DNA from: Sphingobacteriia bacterium
GTDB lineage: Bacteria > Bacteroidota > Bacteroidia > NS11-12g > UBA9320
DNA: 38,216 nt
Direction of reading: 5' to 3'
Assembly (NCBI GenBank): GCA_008080835.1
Contig: VMDK01000030.1
Location: forward strand, 1-38,216
Within the stretch, counting starts at the first letter, position 1, and the number at the start of each line of letters is the position of its first letter. The notes under the pieces are model-generated. The model was given only the letters and a program-made list of their open reading frames with translations, had not been told where the DNA came from and did no database searches. This document shows positions 9,298 through 17,588 of this stretch, piece by piece. Made by a program: the position numbers and the translations under genes.

Positions 9298-9498
9298 CTA
9301 AATGTCCCGTGGGTCCACTCCCTGATCTTCGCACATTTGACCTAAAGAGCGCCTACCGGGCATGCTGTAGTCTACGCCAAACTCGCGCAGGATAGCCGCT
9401 GATCGCAGGTCATTCTGAATGATGTCAACTACACTTGTGTTTTCCAATTCCAGTATTCGCACTATTCCAATATCAGCAGCCAAAATAGGAAGCTGCAT
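9298..9498 (-). CDS. ScdA_N (DUF542) domain, N-terminal fragment of the interrupted Ric/ScdA-type gene
   Basis: The 66 residues match the short N-terminal domain of ScdA/YtfE proteins: TSVVDIIQNDLRSAAILREFGVDY, then RRSLGQMCED and GVDP. The usual Cys-Cys pair of this domain (FCCGG) is replaced here by YSMPG, so one key feature is lost. The frame ends at TAG (9298-9300) but continues without frameshift into the hemerythrin domain. Together the two pieces give about 252 codons, a normal full length. Either the gene is decaying, the TAG is read through, or the base call is wrong. The ATG is 58 bases from the divergent YbaB gene. Confidence 0.72.
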   Translation of the reverse strand: MQLPILAADIGIVRILELENTSVVDIIQNDLRSAAILREFGVDYSMPGRRSLGQMCEDQGVDPRDI

Positions 9499-9534
9499 AA
9501 ACCAACAAAATGAGCGATGTCAGTTGAGAGGCTT

Positions 9535-9542
9535 TAATTTTG
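9535..9542 (+). promoter_or_regulatory. -7 promoter box (TAATTTTG) for ybaB/ebfC
   Basis: This is a perfect TAnnTTTG element 14 bases before the YbaB ATG, followed by CA as in many Bacteroidota promoters. A -33 TTG at correct spacing is not evident. Confidence 0.45.
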
Positions 9543-9556
9543 CAGAAAACAAGATC

Positions 9557-9850
9557 ATGTTCGGACTCGACAAACTCAAACAAGTTCAAAAACAAGCCAA
9601 AGAAATGAAGGAAACACTTTCTGCCATTGTGGTGGAGGGGACTTCATCAGATGGCAACGTTAAGGTGCAGGCAAATGGCAACAAAGAGGTTTTGTCCGTG
9701 GATATAGATCAGAGTATTCTTCACGTTCGTGAAAAGGCCGATATCGACCGACTTGTATTGGAGGCGATACAGGATGCCATGCGTCTAGCTCAAAACGAAT
9801 CTGAGGCACATATCAAAGGGATGATGCCGAATATTCCCGGTCTGAGATAG
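9557..9850 (+). CDS. ebfC: YbaB/EbfC family nucleoid-associated protein
   Basis: The family forms homodimers that bind DNA and organise the nucleoid, and the gene often lies near recR and dnaX. I start at the ATG at 9557 (MFGLDKLKQVQKQAKEMKE), not at 9419 as in the ORF track. The added 46 residues overlap the divergent ScdA-like gene and look non-coding, and the -7 box lies between. The 97-residue protein shows the amphipathic N-terminal helix, the VKVQANGNKEVLSVDID strands, and the C-terminal KGMMPNIPGL tail typical of the family. recR and dnaX are not adjacent here. The stop is TAG. Confidence 0.9.
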   Translation: MFGLDKLKQVQKQAKEMKETLSAIVVEGTSSDGNVKVQANGNKEVLSVDIDQSILHVREKADIDRLVLEAIQDAMRLAQNESEAHIKGMMPNIPGLR

Positions 9851-9882
9851 CACGATTTCAGTGTAGATAGCGTTACACATTC

Positions 9883-10872
9883 GTGCGTCTTCCGTTCTTC
9901 CTTTCTCTGACGATCCTTTCCATTGCAACTTTTGGACAGTTCGACTATTCCAAGGAGTCTTCCTGGTATATCAATCAAGGTGGGCAGGATACATTCCTGG
10001 ATAAACGAGTAGATGTATTCTTCGTACATCCGACCACATACTGCAGAGGGCGCCCCCATAACGAACTCAAGATAAGGCCCACGACCATGAAGCGCCTCGA
10101 AGTGGTCGAGCGCAATCAGGTAGCTGCCTTAGAACATGAAGGCAGGATATTCATGCCCCACTACCGACAAGCCAGTCTTGCCAGCCTCATGAACAACGAC
10201 ACCGCCGAATTAAAAAAGGCACTGGATCTTGCCTATTCCGATGTCCGGAGTGCCTTTTTACACTACATGAGGGAGTGGAATAACGGTCGCCCATTCATTC
10301 TGGCTTCGCATTCTCAGGGCAGTCGACATGCCTTTCAGATCCTTGAGGAGTTTGTAGATACAACAGAATTGTTCAAGCAACTAGTTGCCGCCTTTATTCC
10401 GGGCATGCCAATGAGCATACAACAACTGGCACTATTCGATTCGATAGCCATTTGCGAGAACAGTGCACAGACAGGTTGTCTCGTCAGCTGGATGAGTGTC
10501 GACAACCGAGGGCAGGAGGTGCCGGGTGAAAAAAGATATGTGGAGATCAATGGTAAGTTGGTCTCTGCCAATGATCTCGACTTCGTTTGTACCAACCCGA
10601 TATCCTGGACAAACACAGAGGATGAGAAAGTGACGGGTTACGAAAAACGAGCGCTCTATCCTCGGGTGAACGATGATATGATCCGTTACAACCGTCGACC
10701 TTTAAGGACCTACGTTCGTGGAGCATTCGTCCGCATTGAAGGCCATGACCGAGGGACGTTCAATGGCACCTTCGGGAACCTTCACATCTATGATTACAAT
10801 CTGTTCTTTGGAGACATCCAGATGAACGTCACCGAGCGCATCGATCGCTATTTGGATGCATTGGAAGACTGA
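9883..10872 (+). CDS. DUF3089 family exported alpha/beta-hydrolase-like protein
   Basis: The start is GTG. The frame is closed by a TAG five codons upstream, and the protein then begins with a signal peptide (PFFLSLTILSIATFGQ). Features match the DUF3089 family: DVFFVHPTTY near the N-terminus, a nucleophile-elbow-like ILASHSQGSRHA near residue 145, and a conserved C-terminal GNLHIYDYNLFFGDI. The family has an alpha/beta hydrolase fold, and Ser in SHSQG is the likely nucleophile. Its substrate is unknown. It follows ebfC with a 32-base gap and may be co-transcribed. The end overlaps the convergent trhO by 25 bases. Confidence 0.82.
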   Translation: MRLPFFLSLTILSIATFGQFDYSKESSWYINQGGQDTFLDKRVDVFFVHPTTYCRGRPHNELKIRPTTMKRLEVVERNQVAALEHEGRIFMPHYRQASLASLMNNDTAELKKALDLAYSDVRSAFLHYMREWNNGRPFILASHSQGSRHAFQILEEFVDTTELFKQLVAAFIPGMPMSIQQLALFDSIAICENSAQTGCLVSWMSVDNRGQEVPGEKRYVEINGKLVSANDLDFVCTNPISWTNTEDEKVTGYEKRALYPRVNDDMIRYNRRPLRTYVRGAFVRIEGHDRGTFNGTFGNLHIYDYNLFFGDIQMNVTERIDRYLDALED

Positions 10873-11891
10873 TCTTCCTTGTCGAATCGCCCTTTGCTGA
10901 AAATGCGAATACCGCTGTCCTTCGATTTGCGGATCTTCTTCTGTTCATCTTCCGGTAATGAAGCGATATCCTTGCATTCGTCAGAACAGCATCCTTGATA
11001 TTTCTCGGCGCATTCCGGGCACTGAATGAACAGCAGGTTACATGCCTTGTTGCTGCAATTGGTGTGATGATCGAAAGGACTACCGCATTGGTGGCAATGA
11101 GCGATCACGTCATCCGTGATGCGTTCTTCGAGGCGTTCATCAAACACGAAGTTCTTTCCGTGGAACTTATTCGGAAGTCCTTTTTCGCGAACCTGACGAG
11201 TGTAGTTGATGATGCCACCATTTAGTTGGTAAACGTTCTCAAACCCCTTGTATCGCATATAAGCGCTTGCTTTTTCGCAGCGAATACCGCCGGTACAGTA
11301 CATCACGATCTTGCGATCTTTTTGATCCTCCAGTTCATCAGCGACCAATGGAAGTTGCTCACGGAATGTGTCTACATCCGGACACCATGCACCTTCAAAA
11401 TGGCCAACTTCGCTTTCGTAGTGGTTGCGCATATCAATAAGCACAGTTCCTTCCTCAGAAGTGAGCTCATTGAATTTTTCAGCATCCACATGCACACCGA
11501 TATCCGTTGGGTCGAATTTCGGATCCTCGATCCCGTCAGCGACGATCTTATTGCGGACCTTGATCTTCAGTACATAGAATGACTTCCCGTCATCTTCGAT
11601 GGCCAAGTTCAGTCGGATCCCGTTCAAAAATGGAATGGACTCCAGGGTTTTCTCAAAATGCACGAATTCCCGATACGGAACGGAGATCTGGGCGTTGATC
11701 CCTTCAGCTGCCACGTAGATGCGGCCTAGCACACCACATTCGTCCATGAGTTTGTAAAAGTCATCTCTGAACTGTTGAGGATCCTCAATAGGATGGTAGG
11801 TGTAAAAGGAGATCGTGAGACGTTTCTCCGTACTGGCCATGATCTCGGCCTTGAGTTCTTCTTTGTTCTTCTTATTCGCGAGGTGCGTCAT
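10848..11891 (-). CDS. trhO: tRNA uridine(34) hydroxylase TrhO (rhodanese family, YceA)
   Basis: TrhO hydroxylates U34 of tRNAs in an oxygen-dependent way, the first step of 5-alkoxyuridine formation. The protein has an N-terminal YceA-type domain (FYTYHPIEDPQQFRDDFY), a central rhodanese domain with the catalytic loop CTGGIRCEKAS near residues 200-210, and a Cys-rich C-terminal segment (HCHQCGSP, CPECAEKYQGCCSDEC) likely to bind zinc. The 347-residue length fits. An internal Met 18 codons in is an alternative start. The gene stands alone and ends at TAG inside the 3' end of the DUF3089 gene, so the two convergent genes overlap by 25 bases. Confidence 0.92.
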   Translation of the reverse strand: MTHLANKKNKEELKAEIMASTEKRLTISFYTYHPIEDPQQFRDDFYKLMDECGVLGRIYVAAEGINAQISVPYREFVHFEKTLESIPFLNGIRLNLAIEDDGKSFYVLKIKVRNKIVADGIEDPKFDPTDIGVHVDAEKFNELTSEEGTVLIDMRNHYESEVGHFEGAWCPDVDTFREQLPLVADELEDQKDRKIVMYCTGGIRCEKASAYMRYKGFENVYQLNGGIINYTRQVREKGLPNKFHGKNFVFDERLEERITDDVIAHCHQCGSPFDHHTNCSNKACNLLFIQCPECAEKYQGCCSDECKDIASLPEDEQKKIRKSKDSGIRIFSKGRFDKEDQSSNASK

Positions 11892-12024
11892 CTTCTTACA
11901 ATTTCAAGTTATAACAAGATGCAAAATCAACCCATGAATACACATATGTCGTTCTGCGAGGGCGCAAAGGTACGGCTAATCCAAGGGATATAGCATTGAT
12001 ATCGCTCAGTCGAATGGTGTTTGA

Positions 12025-13068
12025 TCAATAACCGAAGTGCTTCATGGCATCCGCCACGTTGCGGGCTATGATCTGTCGTCCCACTTGATCGTAGTGCTCC
12101 GTGGTCCAGTTCTGATCGGTGAAATGATAACCACCCACGGCCTCCAGATTATCTACTACGATGGAGTTTTCCGTAGTGTATCGATCCACCAGATAGTCTC
12201 GATTCACCCGCATCAGCCATACCAGATTGTCACCTACGAGACTGTCGGCATATTCGACATTTTCCGCGAGGAGGTTAAATACGACCTTGATATCCTTTTC
12301 GCGACAAGTTTCCACGATGTGGTCGAAGTCAGCCACACGCGGATTTGTTTCGTCGATCCGGAATGCATAGGCCTTGATATAGTGGTCGGCCAGCGCTCGT
12401 TTCGACATATCCTCGGTGCCGTCAGGTAAGGGGAATTTGACCTGCTCGCACCAGGAGCGAATGGATGGATGTGGGAAGGAGATGCTGTCCACCTCAGAAC
12501 TCAGGACATCATGTGTCCACTCTTCCCATTTCAACTTGTCCCGATCCAAAGCGGATCGATTATCGAAGAAGTTCAATGTGAGGAATGTCCGTTTCAGAAG
12601 CGGTGGATGACCACTGAACATCACCTTCTCTTGTTGCATGGCAGATTCCAACTCCGAATATCTTACAGCCTGATCCAGCGTTCGAAGATTCATGGTCACG
12701 ATCACGGTCTTTACTGCACTATTCTCATCTATACGCTCAATGAGCGGGACATATAATCCCGCATGATAGGCTGCATGATTGACCGTGCCGAATTTCCTTT
12801 CCGGGAAATGATAGGAGATAAAATCGCTGATACGATCTTCCAGGGTATCGCGAGTAGGGTGGTAGCTAAAGTTGCTTGATTCACCGAAATAAAGCACTTC
12901 ACAACTATCCTTCATTTGCTGTACATCCAGCAACATCTGGGCGTATTTGTCGAGATCCTCCTCATAGAAATACTCGCTGTAGAGTTGGTTGAATCCAACA
13001 ACCAACAAAATCAAGAGAGGGATTCTCCAGATCAATTTACCGACGATATGTTTCCATTCATTGCTCAT
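12025..13068 (-). CDS. SGNH/AlgX-like partner of the MBOAT O-acyltransferase
   Basis: The ATG at 13068 lies 1 base after the MBOAT stop, which is why I prefer it to the track start at 13107. The 347-residue protein has an N-terminal membrane anchor (WRIPLLILLVVGFNQLY), then an extracytoplasmic domain. LYFGESSNFSY resembles an SGNH block-I nucleophile loop, and a C-terminal NWTTEHYDQVG resembles the block with the catalytic His. In polysaccharide O-acetylation systems such proteins accept the acetyl group from an MBOAT and pass it to the glycan. No alginate or peptidoglycan genes are nearby, so the substrate is unknown. Confidence 0.68.
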   Translation of the reverse strand: MSNEWKHIVGKLIWRIPLLILLVVGFNQLYSEYFYEEDLDKYAQMLLDVQQMKDSCEVLYFGESSNFSYHPTRDTLEDRISDFISYHFPERKFGTVNHAAYHAGLYVPLIERIDENSAVKTVIVTMNLRTLDQAVRYSELESAMQQEKVMFSGHPPLLKRTFLTLNFFDNRSALDRDKLKWEEWTHDVLSSEVDSISFPHPSIRSWCEQVKFPLPDGTEDMSKRALADHYIKAYAFRIDETNPRVADFDHIVETCREKDIKVVFNLLAENVEYADSLVGDNLVWLMRVNRDYLVDRYTTENSIVVDNLEAVGGYHFTDQNWTTEHYDQVGRQIIARNVADAMKHFGY

Positions 13069-13069
13069 G

Positions 13070-14485
13070 TCAGAACTGGAAATAGATGAATGGATGATTG
13101 GCAACACCGCCCCAGGCAGTCACCGCGAACAGCATAAAGGCGTACGCGGCCCATCTCACAGGCGTGCGTAATTTGGATAGTCGCATATCGATGCGCGAAT
13201 TGTACAACCAAAACTCCGTGAAGAGGAATAGCGCAATGAGCAGGTACACAAAAGGTTGTATTTCCAGAACTGCCTGACCGGTAGATTCGAATAAGTAGCC
13301 AATGTGTCTGGACGCGTCGCCGGCACTTGAACTTCTGAAAAAGATCCAGGCGAAATTGACGAGAACAAAAGTGCGTACCCCGTGCAAGATCTTGACAAGG
13401 ATAGAGCTCTCCTGCTTTGGTTTTCCCCAGACGAATCGTTCCAATAAATACAATACGCCATGAATACATCCCCAGATCATGAAGGTCCAGTTTGCCCCAT
13501 GCCAGAACCCGCTAACCGCAAAGACCAAGAGGATGTTAAATACCCAGCGATAGGTCTTGACCCTATTACCGCCCAGAGGCAAATAGAGGTAATCTCTGAA
13601 CCAGGTCGATAGGGAAATATGCCAGCGCTTCCAGAACTCCGAGATACTCGAGCTAAGGTAAGGTGTCCGGAAGTTGTCCATAAGATCGATACCCAGCATG
13701 CAGGCTGCACCTTGAGCGATCAGTGTATATCCGGCAAAATCCGTATAGATCTGGAATCCAAATGCAAGAGTTCCAAACCACCTAGACAGCAGATCGAACC
13801 GCAATGGGTCTTCATACACCTGATCCACAATGGGAGCCAGATTGTCCGCGATGCAGATCTTGAGGAAGAAACCGAAGATCAGTAGCTTGAACGCTTTACT
13901 CATGCGTTCATAGGTTATGAACTGTTTGGCCTTGAGTTGAGGCATCAGATGGCTGAATCGTTCGATCGGTCCGGCCACGAGCTGAGGGAAGAACGACACG
14001 AAGAGTGCAAAATATCCAGGATGGTTCTCGGGCTCCGTTTTCCCGTAATACACGTCGAGCGTATAGCTCATCGTTTGGAAGGTATAGAATGAGATACCGA
14101 CCGGTATGGCGAAATAAAGTCCGTGCACGATCACCCCGAGGATCGGATGATCCACCATGTAGATAGTGAGTAGCATTGGGTCCTTTTCGGGCAGGAAGAG
14201 TATAAGGTATTTGAAGAAAGCCAGTACTCCGAGATTGACCGACATGGATATGGAAAGCCACAGTCTACGGATAGGTGTACGCTGCGATCGGTGAATCTTT
14301 CGGGCCGCCCAATAGTCGACCACGGTGCTCAGTAAGATCAACGGTAAATATTCCACTCTCCACCACGCATAGAACAGGTAGGAGCATAACAACAGAAGCA
14401 GCCACCTGAATTTGTGTGGAAGCAGATAGTACAAGAGCACTACCGAGGGCAGGAATACCAGAAATGCTACCGAGTTAAATAACAA
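13070..14485 (-). CDS. MBOAT family O-acyltransferase (AlgI/DltB-like)
   Basis: This is a polytopic membrane protein of 471 residues that moves acyl groups from the cytoplasm to an extracytoplasmic acceptor. It starts MLFNSVAFLVFLPSVVLLYYLLPHKFRW, the standard N-terminus of AlgI-type proteins, with TTG as the start codon. The catalytic His is His329 in SGFWHGANWTFMIWG, and FRDYLYLPLGGNR is also typical. A TATTTTTG -7 box lies about 20 bases upstream. The downstream SGNH-like gene begins 1 base after its stop, so they form a two-gene operon for O-acetylation of an unidentified glycan or lipid. Confidence 0.92.
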   Translation of the reverse strand: MLFNSVAFLVFLPSVVLLYYLLPHKFRWLLLLLCSYLFYAWWRVEYLPLILLSTVVDYWAARKIHRSQRTPIRRLWLSISMSVNLGVLAFFKYLILFLPEKDPMLLTIYMVDHPILGVIVHGLYFAIPVGISFYTFQTMSYTLDVYYGKTEPENHPGYFALFVSFFPQLVAGPIERFSHLMPQLKAKQFITYERMSKAFKLLIFGFFLKICIADNLAPIVDQVYEDPLRFDLLSRWFGTLAFGFQIYTDFAGYTLIAQGAACMLGIDLMDNFRTPYLSSSISEFWKRWHISLSTWFRDYLYLPLGGNRVKTYRWVFNILLVFAVSGFWHGANWTFMIWGCIHGVLYLLERFVWGKPKQESSILVKILHGVRTFVLVNFAWIFFRSSSAGDASRHIGYLFESTGQAVLEIQPFVYLLIALFLFTEFWLYNSRIDMRLSKLRTPVRWAAYAFMLFAVTAWGGVANHPFIYFQF

Positions 14486-14498
14486 CGTTCAATTGTTG

Positions 14499-14512
14499 AT
14501 TTTTGCAAAAAT
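14499..14512. promoter_or_regulatory. 14-bp palindrome ATTTTTGCAAAAAT between divergent genes
   Basis: This is a perfect palindrome in the 43-base gap between the MBOAT operon (-) and the envelope protein gene (+). On the minus strand it overlaps a perfect TATTTTTG -7 box (14506-14513) for the MBOAT gene. On the plus strand it gives a TGATTTTTG near-match. It may serve as two back-to-back promoter cores or as a regulator site. Confidence 0.45.
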
Positions 14513-14528
14513 ATCCTTTTCGAAAAGC

Positions 14529-15164
14529 ATGCGACTTCGACTTCTTCCGGTTGTACTCTTTCTGACGCTGTCTGCAGTAGCTCAGCGCGACATCACGTGG
14601 AAGTCGTACGGCGATGCATATATGGGCCCGAGCAAATGGACTGTTGGGTTCACCGGGAACCGCTCAGTTGCAGACGGGGAACCGGTCAGGTTCTTTGGCA
14701 TCTATGTGGGAAAGGACTACGACGATCTGTTGCGATTGGCGTTGGGAATACAGTTTCTGAGCCCAAATCTCTACGAACAGGAGATCATTCCTCGTGGAAC
14801 GGTGACCGATACCATCTGGCGCACAACAGACATGGCTTACTGGTTCTTTCGAACAGAATTGACGTACTACCGGACTCCTAAATGGAAGATGACCGTACCG
14901 GTGTCACTTGGATTGGGAAGTATGAAGGAATCGGAGCGATTCAGTAACCGCGTCACACCACGGATCCGGGAACGCCTCACAGTGCCCCTTGATGTAGGCA
15001 CACAAGCCATTTACTTCGTGAATCCCTGGTTCGGACTCAAGGCAGGATTGGGATTGAGATTTGCTTTCGGAAAAGAGAGCTTCTCTACCTTTTCAGCACC
15101 CTATTACAAATTGGGATTCGGGCTCTACCCGATGGAACTCTACAAGTTCATGACTTCGGATTGA
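14529..15164 (+). CDS. Exported beta-strand-rich envelope protein, unknown function
   Basis: I do not recognise the family. The ATG at 14529 (MRLRLLPVVLFLTLSAVAQ) gives a clean signal peptide; the track start at 14493 adds polar residues in front. The mature part alternates hydrophobic and aromatic residues in the style of an outer membrane beta-barrel (LALGIQFLSPNLY, GLKAGLGLRFAFG, YKLGFGLYP) and ends near an aromatic-rich segment. Length is 211 residues. It is divergent from the MBOAT operon and convergent with the thioredoxin-domain gene (4 bases between stops). Confidence 0.6.
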   Translation: MRLRLLPVVLFLTLSAVAQRDITWKSYGDAYMGPSKWTVGFTGNRSVADGEPVRFFGIYVGKDYDDLLRLALGIQFLSPNLYEQEIIPRGTVTDTIWRTTDMAYWFFRTELTYYRTPKWKMTVPVSLGLGSMKESERFSNRVTPRIRERLTVPLDVGTQAIYFVNPWFGLKAGLGLRFAFGKESFSTFSAPYYKLGFGLYPMELYKFMTSD

Positions 15165-15168
15165 GATC

Positions 15169-16593
15169 CTACTTTTGGTCGGCTTCGGGGTGTCGCTCTT
15201 TGAACTCCTCGATCAACAGATCACAGATCTCGTACAAGTTCTCGGCAGGTGCGTTCTTGAAACGGATCTTTTTGAACTCATCCAGAACGATTACCTGAGG
15301 AGTACTGATGATATGGTACTTCTCACGGAAGTTACTCTTGTTGAAGGCGTCCATCACGTTGATCCATGTAAGACCTTTCTCACGGATATACTTCTTCCAA
15401 CCTTTCCAATCGCCTTGAGTGTAGACCGCATAGACCTGCACACCCTTTGAGTTCATGCTGTCGTAAAGTTCCTTAAGCTTCGGAAGCTCTTTTTTACAAT
15501 GACCACATTCAGGATCCCAGAAAACGACAATGGTCACCGGATACTCGATCTTGGACAAGGTATATTCTCGCACAAATGTGGTATCCACCAGGGTCAGGTC
15601 GGGAGCCACTTCGTGACAAAGCGTCGGGCCGATTTTCGCTGCGTGATCACACATTTTGTTCACCAATGCTGAATCCGCCCAGAAGCATCGTCCTGCGCAG
15701 TAGTAATTGCTTGCCATGTGCCAAAGCATGCGATCCATACACATGAGTTTCGATTCTTCGTAATGCTTGGTGGTCCACCAGACCGTGTATTTGAATAGTT
15801 CATCTGAACCGTACTCTTCCATCTTTCCTGCGAGCATATCAATGGCAGGAATGATCGAGTCGGCGATCTGAACGTGCAGTTTGGTGAAGTAGTACTGGAG
15901 CTTGCGATGGAACAACGGAGTACGGATCAGTCCGTCCTCTTTGAGGTTGATATTGTCCCAATAGTGCTCACGGTAGTACAGGAAGCCCTTTCCGGTCGTA
16001 TCTTTTTCAAGTTCTTCCGGAACTTTTACTTCCAATCCGGCCTGGAACACAGTGGCTACAAAGCTATTCGGATGCTTGGCAATGATATCGAGACGCTTGT
16101 CTTTAACTGCTTGATCGATCGCAGCTTTTTCTTTCTCGATCTCCTCTTTGTCCTTATCGTTCTTGGCAGCTTCCTCCTTATTCTTCAACGCTCTCATTTG
16201 CATGCTTGCTTCGTGAGCGAATTGGTCGAATTCCAAAAAGATCTGGTTCTCATTGGAACCGTACACCTTTTTGTTCATCACGCTGAGAGTTGTATCAAAA
16301 TCAATACGGAATTCCTGGTCGTCTTCCGGAATGACCAGTTCGATATACGTGCGGTTCGGGATCACAAGCAGATAGATCCCATCGAGGAGTTTGTTGTCTC
16401 CCTGGAAAACCACCTTACCCTTAGGGCTTACTTCTGCCGTATCAACGATACGGTTTTGATCGGCGTAGTAGTGCGCCAGGATGCAGTCACCGCTGCTTAC
16501 TCCTTCAATATTGAACTCGATCTTGTGTCCCTGTGATCTGGCTGAGAATGAAAAAGACAGTCCGGCCAGCAACAGAAAGATATATTTATTCAT
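15169..16593 (-). CDS. TlpA-type thioredoxin-domain protein with DUF4369/DUF5106-like N-terminal region
   Basis: The protein has a signal peptide (YIFLLLAGLSFSFSARSQG) and a beta-rich N-terminal domain of about 110 residues resembling DUF4369. A helical, highly charged middle follows (KNKEEAAKNDKDKEEIEKEK). It ends with a thioredoxin fold whose active site is ECGHC (Cys363-x-x-Cys366). Such proteins are periplasmic thiol-disulfide oxidoreductases in Bacteroidota; the partner is unknown. Length is 474 residues. The stop is TAG, six codons before an in-frame TGA. A perfect TATTTTTG -7 box lies 23 bases upstream of the ATG. Confidence 0.82.
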   Translation of the reverse strand: MNKYIFLLLAGLSFSFSARSQGHKIEFNIEGVSSGDCILAHYYADQNRIVDTAEVSPKGKVVFQGDNKLLDGIYLLVIPNRTYIELVIPEDDQEFRIDFDTTLSVMNKKVYGSNENQIFLEFDQFAHEASMQMRALKNKEEAAKNDKDKEEIEKEKAAIDQAVKDKRLDIIAKHPNSFVATVFQAGLEVKVPEELEKDTTGKGFLYYREHYWDNINLKEDGLIRTPLFHRKLQYYFTKLHVQIADSIIPAIDMLAGKMEEYGSDELFKYTVWWTTKHYEESKLMCMDRMLWHMASNYYCAGRCFWADSALVNKMCDHAAKIGPTLCHEVAPDLTLVDTTFVREYTLSKIEYPVTIVVFWDPECGHCKKELPKLKELYDSMNSKGVQVYAVYTQGDWKGWKKYIREKGLTWINVMDAFNKSNFREKYHIISTPQVIVLDEFKKIRFKNAPAENLYEICDLLIEEFKERHPEADQK

Positions 16594-16616
16594 GTGAGAT
16601 GCGATTTTCGGGTCGA

Positions 16617-16624
16617 CAAAAATA
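16617..16624 (-). promoter_or_regulatory. -7 promoter box (TATTTTTG) for the thioredoxin-domain gene
   Basis: A perfect TAnnTTTG match on the minus strand, 23 bases before the ATG. The nearest TTG is too far upstream to act as a standard -33 element. Confidence 0.45.
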
Positions 16625-16690
16625 ACTTAAGTAATGTTTCGCTTATCAGCAGCAAAGTTTGTACCACGTAATAATTATACTTGAAGCTAC

Positions 16691-17038
16691 ATGACCCAAT
16701 CTCAGAACACGGATTTCTTCCAAATGGTTTACCAGGTCGTTCGCCTTATACCCGAAGGACGTGTGACGAGTTACGGTGCTATCGCAAAATATCTGGGAGC
16801 GGCGCGTTCAGCTAGAATGGTCGGTTGGGCGATGAATGCCAGTCATGCACAAACACCTGAAGTGCCGGCGCACAGAGTCGTGAATCGACTCGGAATGTTG
16901 AGTGGCAAGGCGCATTTCCATCCCCCGGAAAGGATGGAAAAACTGCTTGCCTCAGAGGGGGTCATCGTTGTCGACGATCAGATCCAGAATTTCAAGGAGA
17001 AGTTCTGGGACCCAGAGGAGGAATTAGGCTTGGATTGA
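16691..17038 (+). CDS. Alkyltransferase-like protein (ATL; MGMT family without the acceptor Cys)
   Basis: The 115-residue protein is the DNA-binding domain of O6-methylguanine methyltransferases, with IPEGRVTSYGAIAKYLG and the arginine-finger-like SARMVGWAMN. The PCHRV active-site motif is PAHRVV (Ala60), so it cannot accept alkyl groups. Proteins of this type bind O6-alkylguanine and hand the lesion to nucleotide excision repair, which makes it notable that uvrB is in the same window, though about 19 kb away. The 3' end overlaps the convergent small membrane protein gene by 15 bases. Confidence 0.88.
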   Translation: MTQSQNTDFFQMVYQVVRLIPEGRVTSYGAIAKYLGAARSARMVGWAMNASHAQTPEVPAHRVVNRLGMLSGKAHFHPPERMEKLLASEGVIVVDDQIQNFKEKFWDPEEELGLD

Positions 17039-17413
17039 GTCCTCTTCAGAGTCTTCGTTAGTTTGCTCAGTGTGCATGGACCAACGACTTTCCATTTTTT
17101 TCTTGAATGCTGCGCGTTCGTCGGGGCTCATAGACTCCCACTTGTGCTTCATATGGGATTTCCAACGATGGTCTTTCCGTTTTCCTGAACCGTTCCCAAA
17201 TCCTCCGAATAGGATCTTGCTCATGATCAGGATACCAATGGCCTGTTTGAAAGTGATGACCGTAAGTCCAAAGATCGCCGGCATCAACCAGTTCCAAAGG
17301 TGCATGAACACCCATCCAAACAAGAGGATGGCCAGAATAATAAAGATCGCAATGGCGATACCTTTTCCCACTTTTTTCGCGAAGTAGAACGGCGTGTGTG
17401 ATGTGTTTCCCAT
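17024..17413 (-). CDS. Small membrane protein encoded just downstream of the ECF sigma gene
   Basis: I do not recognise a named family. The ATG at 17413 is chosen over the TTG at 17425 in the ORF track, because it lies 4 bases after the TAA that ends the full sigma-factor frame. The protein (129 residues) has two hydrophobic helices (IAIAIFIILAILLFGWVFMH and AIFGLTVITFKQAIGILIMS), then a Gly-rich turn. A basic, charged tail with MSPDERAAFKKKMESRW follows. Position suggests it could modulate the sigma factor, but no anti-sigma (ZAS or FecR-like) motif is visible. Confidence 0.6.
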   Translation of the reverse strand: MGNTSHTPFYFAKKVGKGIAIAIFIILAILLFGWVFMHLWNWLMPAIFGLTVITFKQAIGILIMSKILFGGFGNGSGKRKDHRWKSHMKHKWESMSPDERAAFKKKMESRWSMHTEQTNEDSEEDSIQA

Positions 17414-17417
17414 AGTG

Positions 17418-17588
17418 TTATTCAATTTCTTTATAGTATTCGATCAGTTTCTCTCGCAGATGGAGCACTGCATAGCGCTTTCTCGACAGAAGGGTATTTA
17501 CCGGGACTCCCAGTTTCTCAGATAGTTCATTGAAACTTCGTCCGTTGATCTCGTGTTCTACGAAGACTTCACGTTGTACAGCCGGGAT
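17418..17588 (-). pseudogene. Sigma-70 region 4 fragment, downstream of the in-frame TAG
   Basis: These 56 codons are in the same frame as the region-2 ORF and follow its TAG directly. They read IPAVQREVFVEHEINGRSF, then NELSEKLGVPVNTLLSRKRYAV, the standard helix-turn-helix of ECF sigma region 4 that binds the -35 element. They end at TAA. The sequence shows no sign of decay beyond the one stop codon. There is no start codon of its own that would yield a complete domain, so it is expressed only if the TAG is read through or is a sequence error. See the findings. Confidence 0.8.

Noticed and set aside
9419-9556. Extended N-terminus of the YbaB/EbfC ORF from 9419.
   Set aside because: It overlaps the divergent ScdA-type gene and the promoter box, and family members start at MFGL.
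15874-16536. Plus-strand ORF of 220 aa.
   Set aside because: It is antisense to the thioredoxin-domain gene, whose motifs and signal peptide are clear.
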